Assembly: GCF_029369745.1 (NCBI RefSeq)
Contig: NZ_CP120210.1
Span: 1,178,001 to 1,242,000, forward strand
Source: Amycolatopsis sp. QT-25
Lineage (GTDB): Bacteria; Actinomycetota; Actinomycetes; Mycobacteriales; Pseudonocardiaceae
Direction: 5' to 3'
Length of the DNA stretch: 64,000 nucleotides
Part shown: positions 1-8,092 of the stretch, piece by piece
Position numbering within the stretch: position 1 is the stretch's first letter
Layout of the letters: each line of letters begins with the position of its first letter
Program-made: the position numbers and the translations under genes
Notes under the pieces: model-generated
The model's database searches: none
What the model was told of the DNA's origin: nothing
The model's input: the letters and a program-made list of their open reading frames with translations, nothing else

Positions 1-202
1 CCTCCGGCAGCGCCTCCTGGGCGACCGGCGTCAGCGGGGCCGACGCGTCGAGCTGACCGGCCAGTTCGGGCTGTTCGTCCAGCAGTGCCGCGGTCGGCAC
101 CAGCGCGAACAACTGCGGCGGCTGATCCCATCCTCCGGAGGCGACGAACTCCTCGACTTCGCGGGCCAGGCCGGCCACGCCCTGCTGCTCACTCGATGCC
201 AT
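1..202 (-). CDS. PPA1309-family protein, N-terminal part (cut by window edge)
   Basis: Reading leftward from the ATG at 202 gives MASSEQQGVAGLAREVEEF, followed by about 48 more residues open to the window edge. The acidic start and a WDQPPQLFALVPTAALL segment fit the small cytoplasmic PPA1309 family of actinobacteria, whose gene commonly lies divergent to a UPF0182 gene, as here. No catalytic motif is visible and the function is unknown. Only about 67 codons are present, so the assignment rests on this stretch plus the neighbour. Confidence 0.6.
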   Translation of the reverse strand, partial: MASSEQQGVAGLAREVEEFVASGGWDQPPQLFALVPTAALLDEQPELAGQLDASAPLTPVAQEALPE

Positions 203-358
203 TGGCACATCGTTCCAGGCGGCCGGGACGGCGGCCTTCCGAGTCCGGTTTGGGCGGGTTCCGGGAACTTCCGACGGCATCCGTAGAGTTAGAGCAACAG
301 GGGCCGCGCGCGGTACGCGCGCCCCAGCGAAAAGTTCACCAAACCAGGAGCGTGTGCA

Positions 359-3352
359 GTGGCCACTCGGCCCCCCGTGAGCCTGCCGAAGCTGTCCCGG
401 CGCAGCCGGATACTGCTCATCATCGCCGCAGTGGTCATTCTGGCCCTCCTGCTGGGCGCGAGACTGCTGGACACCTACGTCGACTGGTTGTGGTTCGGCG
501 AGGTCGGCGCCCGGACGGTGTTCAGCACGGTGTTGCTCACTCGTGTCGTCTTGTTCTTCGCCGTAGGGCTCTTGGTGGGAGGTTCGCTCGCGGTCAGTTT
601 GATGATCGCGTACCGGTCCAGGCCCGTCTTCGTGCCGATCTCCGGCAACGACGATCCGCTCGCGCGCTATCGGTCGGCGATCGTCGGCCGGATCCGGCTG
701 TTCGGCATCGGCATCCCGGTGCTCACCGGGCTCATCGCCGGCGCGTCCGCGCAGAGCGACTGGCAGGTCGTGCAGCTGTTCCTGAACGGCACGCCGTTCG
801 GTCAGACTGATCCCGAATTCGGCAACGACGTCGGCTTCTACGCCTTCGACCTGCCGTTCTACAACTGGCTACTGGGCTGGCTGTTCATCTCCGTCGTCAT
901 CGCGTTCTTCGGCGCGCTGATCTCGCACTACATCTTCGGTGGCATCCGGCTCGCGGGCAAGGGCGGCCAGCTCGCCGGCCCGACGCGCGCCCAGCTCGCC
1001 ATCACCATCGGCATCTTCGTGCTGCTGAAGGCTGTCGAGTACTTCTTCGACCGCTACAACCTATTGCTGTCGGATCGGGGATTGCCGCTGTTCGTCGGCG
1101 CGACCTACACCGACCTGAACGCGGTCCTGCCCGCGAAGCTGATCCTTCTGTGCATTTCGGTGATCTGCGCCGTCGCGTTCTTCGCCGGCGCGTTCCTGCG
1201 CAACCTGCAGCTGCCCGCGATCGCGTTGGTGCTGCTGATTCTGTCGAACGTGCTCGTCGGCGTCGCGTGGCCCGCGGTGCTCGACCAGTTCTCGGTCAAG
1301 CCCAACGCGAACGAAAAGGAATCCGCGTCGATCCAGCGCAACATGGACGCGACCCGGCAGGCGTTCGGCCTGACCAACGTCGAGTACAAGGATTACACCG
1401 GCAAGTCCGAGGCGACCTCCGCGGAGATCAAGGCGGACAAGGGGACTGTGCCGAATATCCGGCTTCTCGATCCGAACATCCTCAGTGACACCTTCACCCA
1501 GCGCGTCGGCCGTGAGAACTTCTACGGCTTCCCGTCCAAGCTCGACATCGACCGCTACACCCTGAACGGGGTCACGCAGGACTACATCGTCGCGGCCAAG
1601 GAGATCAAGACCGAGGGTCTCACCGGCAACCAGACGAACTGGATCAACAAGCACCTCGTCTACACCCACGGAAACGGTTTCGTCGCCGCGCCGGCCAACA
1701 CGATCGACCGCGCGCTCAAGGACGCCAACTCCGACGGCGGTTACCCGATCGCCACCACGAGCGACACCCAGAACCAGGCAGGCGCCGGTTCGACCGACCC
1801 GAACAAGCCGGGCATCAGGGTGGAAGAGCCTCGCATCTACTATGGCGAGCTCGCGACCGACGCCGCGTACGCGATCGTCGGCGGCAAGGCGGGGCAGGCT
1901 CCCGGCGAGTACGACACGGCCGTCGACCGCGCCTACATCTACAAGGGCTCCGGTGGCGTGCCGATCGACAACTGGTTCAACCGGCTGGTCTTCGCCGCCG
2001 AGTACGGAGAGCGGAACATTCTCTTCTCCGACGCCATCGGCGACGGATCCAAGATCATGTTCAACCGCGAACCGCGGGATCGGGTCGCCAAGATCGCCCC
2101 GTGGCTGACCCTCGACGGTGACCCCTACCCGGCGGTCGTCGATGGCAAGATCAAGTGGATCGTCGACGGCTACACGACGATGAACAACTTCCCGTACGCC
2201 CAGCAGACCCAGCTCGGCCAGGCGACCAACGACTCGCTCAGTGGCACCACCCGCCAGGCGAACTCCTCGATCAACTACATCCGCAACTCGGTCAAGGCCA
2301 CCGTCGACGCGTTCGACGGCACGGTGAGCTTGTACGGCGTCGAGGACAACGAGCCGGTGCTCAACGCCTGGAAGAAGGTCTTCCCGGGCCTGGTCAAGCC
2401 GAGCAGTGAGATCTCTCCGGACCTGCGGTCGCACTTCCGCTACCCCGAAGACCTCTTCAAGGTGCAGCGCGAACTCCTGTCGAAGTATCACGTGAACAAC
2501 CCCGCGGAGTTCTACGCTCAGCAGGCCTTCTGGAGTGTTCCGCAGGACCCGACGCAGGAGGGCGGCGTGAACGCGTCCGCCTCCGGGATCGCCAACCAGC
2601 CCGGCTACTACGTCCTGGCCACCGCGCCGGGCGACACCAAGTCGCGGTTCCAGCTCACCAGTTCGCTGACCGGTCTCCAACGGCAGTACCTGGCGGCCTG
2701 GATGTCCGTGTCCTCGGATCCCGAGGACTACGGGAAGATGCGGGTCTTGAGACTGCCGACAGGGGCGAGTGGCTCGACTCAGGTCGACGGTCCCGTCCAG
2801 GTCCAGAACAGATTCCAAAGTGACCCGCGGGTCGCGCAGGACCGAACCCTGTTCAACAACCCGAACGTCACCGTCACCTACGGAAACCTGATCACGCTGC
2901 CCGTCGCCAACGGTTTCCTCTACGTGGAACCGGTCTACATCCGGCAACGGAACCAGCTGAGCTATCCGCAGCTGGCCCGTGTCCTGGTCTCCTACGGCAC
3001 CAAGATCGGCTTCGCGCCGACACTGAACGAAGCGCTCGACCAGGTCTTCGGCGCGGGTACCGGCTCCGGCGTCAAGCCGCCGCAGAGCGGTGATACACCG
3101 GGGCCCACGGCGCCGCCTCCGGGCACGGCGACACCGCCTCCGGCCGCCGGCGGCAACCCGGCCCTCGACAAGGCGGCGGGCGACATGCACGACGCCTGGC
3201 TCAAGTTCCGCGCCGCCCAGCAATCCGGCAACTACGCCGACCAGGGTGCCGCCCTGGCCGCCCTTGAAGCAGCTTCCAAGGCTTACGAATCGGCCAAGGC
3301 CAACCCGACGGCGACCAGCGCGCCGCCGGCCTCCGGCCAGCCCGGAGGGTGA
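359..3352 (+). CDS. UPF0182 family large membrane protein
   Basis: This 997-residue protein has about seven hydrophobic segments in the first 300 residues (the first near residues 17-40), then a long hydrophilic, probably extracytoplasmic region. The C-terminal tail is rich in Pro, Gly and Ala from about residue 900. Size and layout match UPF0182, a conserved actinobacterial membrane family of unknown function. The GTG start at 359 is preceded by CAGGAG at 345-350. A possible -10 box, TAGAGT, lies at 284-289. It is divergent from the PPA1309-like gene, the usual arrangement. No enzymatic motif was recognised. Confidence 0.9.
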   Translation: MATRPPVSLPKLSRRSRILLIIAAVVILALLLGARLLDTYVDWLWFGEVGARTVFSTVLLTRVVLFFAVGLLVGGSLAVSLMIAYRSRPVFVPISGNDDPLARYRSAIVGRIRLFGIGIPVLTGLIAGASAQSDWQVVQLFLNGTPFGQTDPEFGNDVGFYAFDLPFYNWLLGWLFISVVIAFFGALISHYIFGGIRLAGKGGQLAGPTRAQLAITIGIFVLLKAVEYFFDRYNLLLSDRGLPLFVGATYTDLNAVLPAKLILLCISVICAVAFFAGAFLRNLQLPAIALVLLILSNVLVGVAWPAVLDQFSVKPNANEKESASIQRNMDATRQAFGLTNVEYKDYTGKSEATSAEIKADKGTVPNIRLLDPNILSDTFTQRVGRENFYGFPSKLDIDRYTLNGVTQDYIVAAKEIKTEGLTGNQTNWINKHLVYTHGNGFVAAPANTIDRALKDANSDGGYPIATTSDTQNQAGAGSTDPNKPGIRVEEPRIYYGELATDAAYAIVGGKAGQAPGEYDTAVDRAYIYKGSGGVPIDNWFNRLVFAAEYGERNILFSDAIGDGSKIMFNREPRDRVAKIAPWLTLDGDPYPAVVDGKIKWIVDGYTTMNNFPYAQQTQLGQATNDSLSGTTRQANSSINYIRNSVKATVDAFDGTVSLYGVEDNEPVLNAWKKVFPGLVKPSSEISPDLRSHFRYPEDLFKVQRELLSKYHVNNPAEFYAQQAFWSVPQDPTQEGGVNASASGIANQPGYYVLATAPGDTKSRFQLTSSLTGLQRQYLAAWMSVSSDPEDYGKMRVLRLPTGASGSTQVDGPVQVQNRFQSDPRVAQDRTLFNNPNVTVTYGNLITLPVANGFLYVEPVYIRQRNQLSYPQLARVLVSYGTKIGFAPTLNEALDQVFGAGTGSGVKPPQSGDTPGPTAPPPGTATPPPAAGGNPALDKAAGDMHDAWLKFRAAQQSGNYADQGAALAALEAASKAYESAKANPTATSAPPASGQPGG

Positions 3353-3418
3353 CGTCGCTTACTAAAGGGCACCTGCTTTGCGCCTGCTGGAAACGTAGGC
3401 GTAAGGTAGGTGTCACGA

Positions 3419-3492
3419 CGCGGGGTGGAGCAGCTCGGTAGCTCGCTGGGCTCATAACCCAGAGGTCGCAGGTTCAAATCCTGTCCCCGCTA
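3419..3492 (+). tRNA. Initiator tRNA-fMet (CAU), copy 1
   Basis: The 74-nt sequence folds as a cloverleaf with a CAU anticodon in CTCATAA. Three G-C pairs (GGG/CCC) close the anticodon stem, and the first base C has no Watson-Crick partner; both are initiator hallmarks. CCA is not encoded. The copy at 5935-6008 is identical, and the identity covers 83 bp including short flanks (3415-3497 and 5931-6013). A strong terminator follows. Confidence 0.95.
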
Positions 3493-3501
3493 CAGAGGTT
3501 G

Positions 3502-3540
3502 GAGGCGTGTGTCTGCGAAAACGCAGACACACGCCTCTTT
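3502..3540 (+). terminator. Intrinsic terminator of tRNA-fMet copy 1
   Basis: A perfect 16-bp stem (3502-3517 with 3522-3537) closes on an AAAA loop and is followed by TTT, five bases after the tRNA. The following sequence to 3632 shows no gene or other signal. Confidence 0.9.
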
Positions 3541-3632
3541 CGCATTTCTACGCGAATCGAACCCCCGGGGCCCCGCCAGGAGGGCTCCGCCCCCTGGACC
3601 CCCGTGTGGTCGGCTGCGTAGGTGCCCGAGGT

Positions 3633-3726
3633 AGCGGGGGACCTTTGCTGCCGCCGGGCCGCTAAGGAAGCAGGGGACCTTTGGTATCGCCGGAGTGGCG
3701 GGGGAGCGGGGGACCTTTGCTATCGC
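3633..3726. repeat. Three tandem copies of the GGGACCTTTGCTATCGC element
   Basis: Copies begin at 3633, 3669 and 3705, exactly 36 bp apart. Each has AGC, a G-rich run, then ACCTTTG. The first ends GCTGCCGC, the second GGTATCGC and the third GCTATCGC. They belong to the family dispersed over the first 42 kb. The third copy contains the stop codon (3720-3722) of the leftward FAD monooxygenase, so the array lies in its 3' untranslated region. Confidence 0.85.
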
Positions 3727-5165
3727 GTGGGGGCGACCCAGCAGGCGTAGCCGTCGGGCCGGTACAGGACGGCCTCGGTGGAGGGCCACGGCAGGTCGGT
3801 GACCATCTGGACGGTCAGGTGCGGCGAGTGGGCGCGAGCGGCCTCGACATGGGCCGGAGTGGTCGTCAGGAGCACGAAGTCGCCGGTGTGGAAGAGCGTG
3901 CTCGGGCGAAGCGGTCCGGACTCGGTGGTGACGTCCTGGTCGTCGAGCCGCGAGCCGAGCGCGGGATGCGACGTCCCGTAGGTCGGGTAGCGGATCCCGA
4001 GCCCGGAAACCATGCCCGCCAGATACCGGTTCACCTCGGGCAGCGTGGTCAGTTCGGCGAAAAAGTCCCGAAGCGCGCGAGCCTCGTGAGACCGCGGAGT
4101 CAGTCCTAATTGAGCGGCGACGTTGTGCAGGACTTGAGCGCCGACAGGGTGCCGCTCGGCCTCGTAGGTGTCGAGCAGGTCGTCACCGGCCCAGCCGCGC
4201 ACTGTCGCGGCGAGCTTCCAGCCCAGGTTCATGGCGTCCTGTACGCCGAGGTTCAGCCCCTGGCCCCCGGCCGGGAAGTGGATGTGCGCGGAATCGCCCG
4301 CCAGCAGCACTCGTCCGACGCGGTAGTGCTCCACCTGCCGCGCGGCGTCGGAGAACTGTGACGCCCATCGGATTTCCGACCCGGTCGCGGAGTCGCCGTA
4401 CGAGTCGAGCAGCGCCTGCCTGACTTCGTCGTGGGAGATGGCGGACCGGAGGTCCGCGGGCCGCGAGGCCCTGTCGCCGTATATGAAGCGGTAGAGCCCG
4501 GGTTCTCCCAGCGGGATCAGGCCTTTGAACGTGGTCGCACCGGTCGGCTGCCCGAAGTTCCGCATCGTTCGCCATTGTTTCTGCGCGCTGTCAGGGATTT
4601 TGTCGAACAGGACGTCCGCGACCACGCCGAAACCTTCACCTTCCACGCCGGGGAAGGCCACGTCGAGTCCTTTGCGTACAACGCTTCGAGAGCCGTCGCA
4701 GCCGACGAGGAACCTCGCGCGCATCCGGTTTTCGCCACTGTCTGTTCGGTACCGGACGGAAACAGAGTCTTTGTCCTGCACGAAATCGATTACTTCGGCG
4801 CCCCGGAGCACCTTCGTTCCTCGTGTGGCCAGCCGTTCTTCCAGGTACTCCTCGATCTCAGCCTGCGGAATGCCGAGCTGATAAGGGAATCGAGTGTCCC
4901 ACCCTGCATAGTCGACAGGGATCATCGCGAAATGTCCGTCCCGCACCGTCGCATACGAACGCTCCTCGACGTCGTCCAGAAGTCCGCGCAGCGCGAACAT
5001 TTCCGCGGTGCGCGGCTGCACGTTCAGTGCCTTCGACAGTCCTGTGCGCTCCTGAAGCCGTTCCAGTACCACGACGTCGACACCGGCGAGCGCGAGTTCG
5101 TGGGCCAGCATCAGCCCGGTGGGGCCCGCCCCGGCCACGATCACGTCCGTCCCCAGGTTGTTCAT
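3720..5165 (-). CDS. FAD-dependent aromatic-type monooxygenase
   Basis: A 481-residue protein of the FAD_binding_3 (PheA/TfdB, polyketide hydroxylase) group. The N-terminal Rossmann motif is VIVAGAGPTGLMLAHELA, and the second FAD site reads RVLLAGDSAHIHFPAGGQGL, with the typical GD and GQG. Such flavoenzymes hydroxylate phenolic or polyketide rings using NAD(P)H and oxygen; the substrate here is unknown. The start at 5165 is chosen for AAGGAG just upstream. It is divergent from a TetR gene and shares two operator-like palindromes with it, suggesting substrate-induced expression. The TAG stop lies inside a dispersed repeat. Confidence 0.88.
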   Translation of the reverse strand: MNNLGTDVIVAGAGPTGLMLAHELALAGVDVVVLERLQERTGLSKALNVQPRTAEMFALRGLLDDVEERSYATVRDGHFAMIPVDYAGWDTRFPYQLGIPQAEIEEYLEERLATRGTKVLRGAEVIDFVQDKDSVSVRYRTDSGENRMRARFLVGCDGSRSVVRKGLDVAFPGVEGEGFGVVADVLFDKIPDSAQKQWRTMRNFGQPTGATTFKGLIPLGEPGLYRFIYGDRASRPADLRSAISHDEVRQALLDSYGDSATGSEIRWASQFSDAARQVEHYRVGRVLLAGDSAHIHFPAGGQGLNLGVQDAMNLGWKLAATVRGWAGDDLLDTYEAERHPVGAQVLHNVAAQLGLTPRSHEARALRDFFAELTTLPEVNRYLAGMVSGLGIRYPTYGTSHPALGSRLDDQDVTTESGPLRPSTLFHTGDFVLLTTTPAHVEAARAHSPHLTVQMVTDLPWPSTEAVLYRPDGYACWVAPTR

Positions 5166-5173
5166 ACCACTCC

Positions 5174-5222
5174 TTAACGACGTTAAATTGACCTGCGCAC
5201 AGCGTGCCCTTAACATCGTTAA
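5174..5222. promoter_or_regulatory. Twin TetR operators between divergent genes
   Basis: Two 13-bp inverted repeats, TTAACGACGTTAA (5174-5186) and TTAACATCGTTAA (5210-5222), lie 36 bp apart centre to centre. They sit between the monooxygenase start and the TetR start. Palindromes of this kind in a divergent gap are typical TetR-family operators. The assignment to the adjacent regulator is inferred from position. Confidence 0.75.
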
Positions 5223-5257
5223 ATTGTCAAGGTGCTACCGCTGGAAGAAGGTTGACT

Positions 5258-5851
5258 GTGGGTTTGACCAGGCAGGACATCGTCCGGGCCGGGCTCCGGT
5301 TGCTCAACGACGTCGGGCTCAACGGGCTGACGCTCCGCCTGATCGCGCAGGAACTCGGGGTCAAGGCGCCGGCGTTGTACTGGCACGTGAAGAACAAGCA
5401 GGAGCTGCTCGACGAGATGGCGACGCGGATGTACGCCGACGCGATGCCGGGCCGTGTGCCGGAAGGCACCGGGGAGCGGGAGTCGCTCGAGCTGGCGTCA
5501 CGGGGCTTACGGCGCATGATGCTCGCTTACCGTGACGGGGCGAAGGTCTTCTCCGGCTCTTTCATGACCGACGACAGCCTTCTCGGTGACAATCCGTTTC
5601 AAGGGCGCGTCGACGCGGGGCTCGAACCGCACCTGGCGGGCCGGGCGTTGTTCACCGTCTACAGCTATGTCGTCGGTTTCACCATCGAAGAGCAGGCCGT
5701 CTATCCGATTCCGGGCGAACGCGACCCTCGTTACGACACCACGCCCACGGCGTGGGTCTTCGACGAGGACGTCGAGGGCAGGTTCAGCGACGGGCTGACC
5801 ATGGTCCTCAACGGCGTCTTCGGCTGGCTGGATGACAAAGTCGCGCCATAA
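5258..5851 (+). CDS. TetR family regulator (TetR_C class)
   Basis: A 197-residue protein with an N-terminal helix-turn-helix: TRQDIVRAGLRLL, then LTLRLIAQELGVKAPALYWH, ending in the YWHVKNKQELLD signature of tetracycline-repressor-like proteins. The remainder is a ligand-binding domain. The GTG at 5258 is chosen because the helix-turn-helix begins directly after it and a purine-rich GAAGAAGG lies upstream; an earlier start would run into the second operator. It probably represses the divergent FAD monooxygenase and itself. The inducer is unknown. Confidence 0.88.
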   Translation: MGLTRQDIVRAGLRLLNDVGLNGLTLRLIAQELGVKAPALYWHVKNKQELLDEMATRMYADAMPGRVPEGTGERESLELASRGLRRMMLAYRDGAKVFSGSFMTDDSLLGDNPFQGRVDAGLEPHLAGRALFTVYSYVVGFTIEEQAVYPIPGERDPRYDTTPTAWVFDEDVEGRFSDGLTMVLNGVFGWLDDKVAP

Positions 5852-5934
5852 GGGCAGGTCAAGGACCCTTTGTCGAGTTAAGGGCACCCCCCTGAAACCG
5901 GGTTTCGCCCCCGTGTAATCTATTGACACAACGA

Positions 5935-6008
5935 CGCGGGGTGGAGCAGCTCGGTAGCTCGCTGGGCTCATAACCCAGAGGTCGCAGGTTCAAATCCTGT
6001 CCCCGCTA
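5935..6008 (+). tRNA. Initiator tRNA-fMet (CAU), copy 2
   Basis: Identical to the copy at 3419-3492, with the same CAU anticodon, GGG/CCC anticodon-stem pairs and unpaired first base. Its flanks differ beyond 4 bp upstream and 5 bp downstream, and its terminator is unrelated in sequence. A possible -10 box, TAATCT, lies at 5916-5921. Confidence 0.95.
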
Positions 6009-6018
6009 CAGAGAAAAC

Positions 6019-6060
6019 GAAGCGCGGATCTGCGGAAATCGCAGATCCGCGCTTCTTGTT
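6019..6060 (+). terminator. Intrinsic terminator of tRNA-fMet copy 2
   Basis: A perfect 16-bp stem (6019-6034 with 6040-6055) has a 5-nt loop and a T-rich tail (TTGTTTT). From here to 6222 no gene or signal is seen. Confidence 0.88.
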
Positions 6061-6222
6061 TTCCGGTTCCGTGGTCTGCGTGCCCTCCGGGGCGATCATC
6101 CGCTGTCGTTGGTCGGGGCGGGGGACGCGTACCGCTGTCCGTGGCCGACATCGGTCGCGCAGCGTGTCCGGTCCTTTGTGGACAGGCGTAGTGCGTTGGG
6201 CCGAATGAGCGCATATCACTAG

Positions 6223-6262
6223 CCACAATGGACAGATGTGCTGACCACAGTGGACACAGGTG
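6223..6262. promoter_or_regulatory. Tandem 18-bp direct repeats before the PadR gene
   Basis: CCACAATGGACAGATGTG (6223-6240) and CCACAGTGGACACAGGTG (6245-6262) match at 14 of 18 positions and begin 22 bp apart, about two helical turns. Each starts with a small palindrome (CCAC-A-GTGG type). They look like a two-site operator, plausibly for the PadR protein. The second copy covers a GTG at 6260, which argues against starting the protein there. Confidence 0.5.
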
Positions 6263-6286
6263 CCGAAAAGTGGGACCGTGGAGTGC

Positions 6287-6787
6287 GTGTCCGAATTGAA
6301 TGCAACAGCCGCCGCACTGCTCGGTCTTCTCCACGACGGTCCCGCCACGGGCGGGCAACTGGTCGCGGGGGCGGGTGAGCGTTTCGGCGCCTTCTTCAGC
6401 GTGACCCGCAGCCAGGTGTACCGGGAGCTCCCCGCCTTGTCGAAGGAGGGCCTCGTCCGCCTCGGCAAGCAGGGGCCGCGGTCGAGTCAGCAGTACCTCA
6501 TCACCGCGGCGGGCAAGAAGGCGTTCAAGACGTGGCTGACCTCCGAAGCCGGTCCTGACCACCTCCGCAGTCCGCTGATCCTGCGTCTCGTGCACGCCGG
6601 TTCGTTGACGGTGAAGCAGCGCTCGGCGCTGCTCGAGTCGGCGCGCGCCAGCTACACCCAGCAGCTCGACGAGGCCAAGGCCGCCACCAAGGCCGCCGAC
6701 GGTCCCTACGCCAAGGCCGTCGCCGAGTTCGCCCAGGCGCAGGCCAAAGCGGCACTGAAACTGCTGGATTCCATCCCCCAGTCCTGA
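6287..6787 (+). CDS. PadR family transcriptional regulator
   Basis: A 166-residue protein with a winged helix at about residues 3-75 (ATAAALLGLL, SVTRSQVYRELPALSKEGLV), the PadR pattern of a long first helix then recognition helix. The C-terminal half is Ala- and Lys-rich helical, as in the PadR dimerisation arm. GTG codons at 6260, 6278 and 6287 are all in frame; 6287 is chosen because the conserved region starts there and GGAG lies just before, though the spacing is short. It ends in its own terminator. The target genes are unknown. Confidence 0.82.
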   Translation: MSELNATAAALLGLLHDGPATGGQLVAGAGERFGAFFSVTRSQVYRELPALSKEGLVRLGKQGPRSSQQYLITAAGKKAFKTWLTSEAGPDHLRSPLILRLVHAGSLTVKQRSALLESARASYTQQLDEAKAATKAADGPYAKAVAEFAQAQAKAALKLLDSIPQS

Positions 6788-6799
6788 CCCGGACAGGTG

Positions 6800-6835
6800 C
6801 CCACGACCGGTTCCCCGCAACCGGTCGTGGGTTTT
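6800..6835 (+). terminator. Intrinsic terminator between padR and prfB
   Basis: A perfect 13-bp stem (6800-6812 with 6819-6831), 6-nt loop and TTTT tail. It lies 12 bp after the PadR stop and ends 18 bp before the prfB start, so any prfB promoter -35 region would fall inside the hairpin. Confidence 0.88.
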
Positions 6836-6853
6836 GCCGTAACCTTGGCCGAC

Positions 6854-7957
6854 GTGAGTGATGAGTTCGATGCGGCACTGAAGGACCTGGCCGGCAAGCT
6901 GAAGCAGATCGAGTCGGTGATGGACCTGGATGCGCTGCGTGCCCAGGTGGCCGAGCTGGAGGAACAGGCATCCAGCCCGAACCTCTGGGACGACCCCGAA
7001 GCGGCGCAGAAGGTCACCAGCCAGTTGTCCCACCGGCAGAGTGAGCTGCGACGCATCTCCGAGCTGCGGCAGCGGCTCGACGACCTGGGTGTCCTCTACG
7101 AGCTGGCCGAGGCCGAGGGCGATTCCGCCAGTGTGGCCGAGTCCGAATCCGAGCTCACGGCGCTCACCAAGGACATCGACGGGCTCGAGGTCCGCACCCT
7201 GCTGTCGGGTGAGTACGACCCGCGGAACGCCGTGGTCACCATCCGGTCCGAAGCGGGCGGGGTCGACGCGGCCGACTGGGCCGAGATGCTGCTCCGGATG
7301 TACCTGCGGTGGGCCGAGCGGCACAACTACCCGACCGACGTCTACGACATCTCCTACGCCGAAGAGGCGGGCATCAAGTCCGCCACGTTCAAGGTGACGG
7401 CGCCCTACGTCTACGGCACGCTCTCGGTCGAGCAGGGCACGCACCGGCTGGTGCGCATCTCGCCCTTCGACAACCAGAGCCGCCGCCAGACCTCCTTCGC
7501 GCACGTCGAGGTGATGCCCGAAGTGGAGGAGGTCGACCACGTCGACATCCCCGAGAAGGACATCCGGGTCGACGTGTACCGCTCGTCCGGACCCGGCGGC
7601 CAGAGCGTCAACACGACGGACTCGGCGGTGCGGATCACGCATATCCCGACCGGTGTGGTCGTGTCGTGTCAGAACGAGAAGTCGCAGCTGCAGAACAAGG
7701 CCGCCGCGATGAAGGTCCTCCAGGCGCGGCTGCTGCTGCGGAAGAAGGAGGAGGAGCGCGCCGAGATGGACGCGCTCAAGGACGGCGGCTCCAGCTGGGG
7801 CAACCAGATGCGCTCCTACGTGCTGCACCCGTACCAGATGGTCAAGGACCTGCGGACCGAATTCGAGGTCGGCAACCCGTCGTCCGTGCTCGACGGCGAT
7901 ATCGACGGTTTCCTCGAGGCGGGCATCCGTTGGCGCAAGCAGTCCGGAGCCGCGTAG
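6854..7957 (+). CDS. prfB: Peptide chain release factor 2
   Basis: A 367-residue release factor that reads UGA and UAA stops. The tripeptide SPF that marks RF2 is at residues 203-205 (ISPFDNQ), and the hydrolysis motif GGQ is at 248-250 ([14 protein letters not shown]). The frame is continuous, so the programmed +1 frameshift that autoregulates many prfB genes is absent. The GTG at 6854 is chosen because the family N-terminus begins there. It has no ribosome binding site, but TAACCT at 6840-6845 could be a -10 box for leaderless mRNA. It is followed by two facing copies of the dispersed repeat, then ftsE. Confidence 0.95.
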   Translation: MSDEFDAALKDLAGKLKQIESVMDLDALRAQVAELEEQASSPNLWDDPEAAQKVTSQLSHRQSELRRISELRQRLDDLGVLYELAEAEGDSASVAESESELTALTKDIDGLEVRTLLSGEYDPRNAVVTIRSEAGGVDAADWAEMLLRMYLRWAERHNYPTDVYDISYAEEAGIKSATFKVTAPYVYGTLSVEQGTHRLVRISPFDNQSRRQTSFAHVEVMPEVEEVDHVDIPEKDIRVDVYRSSGPGGQSVNTTDSAVRITHIPTGVVVSCQNEKSQLQNKAAAMKVLQARLLLRKKEEERAEMDALKDGGSSWGNQMRSYVLHPYQMVKDLRTEFEVGNPSSVLDGDIDGFLEAGIRWRKQSGAA

Positions 7958-7972
7958 CGACCCTGCGTGAGA

Positions 7973-8031
7973 GAGCAAGGGACCTTTGCTATCGCTCTCT
8001 TCCGGAGAGCGATAGCAAAGGTCCCTTGCTC
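7973..8031. repeat. Facing pair of dispersed repeats, 27-bp perfect inverted repeat
   Basis: One copy (7974-7995) and its reverse complement (8009-8030) extend into a 27-bp perfect inverted repeat (7973-7999 with 8005-8031) around the loop TTCCG. It lies 15 bp after the prfB stop. The RNA would fold into a very stable hairpin without a U tract. It may be a terminator, an mRNA end-stabiliser or a paired REP-like unit. Confidence 0.85.
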
Positions 8032-8092
8032 GCTTGGCCGCCGGGACCGGGCTACCCGGGCTTGACGGCGGGCATGGGTAGTATGCCGAACC

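Noticed and set aside
1061..3223. Long open frame opposite the UPF0182 gene
   Set aside because: High-GC mirror frame; Arg/Gly/Asp-rich composition with no domain, while the plus-strand protein is a clear family member.
3419..3492. Elongator tRNA-Met instead of initiator
   Set aside because: The unpaired first base and the three G-C pairs in the anticodon stem are initiator features.
3633..3726. 36-bp period array considered as a CRISPR fragment
   Set aside because: The conserved part is only about 20 bp, the remainder varies in length-locked fashion, no cas gene is near, and single copies are scattered elsewhere.
6854..6950. Programmed +1 frameshift in prfB
   Set aside because: The frame is open from the GTG with no internal UGA near codon 25.
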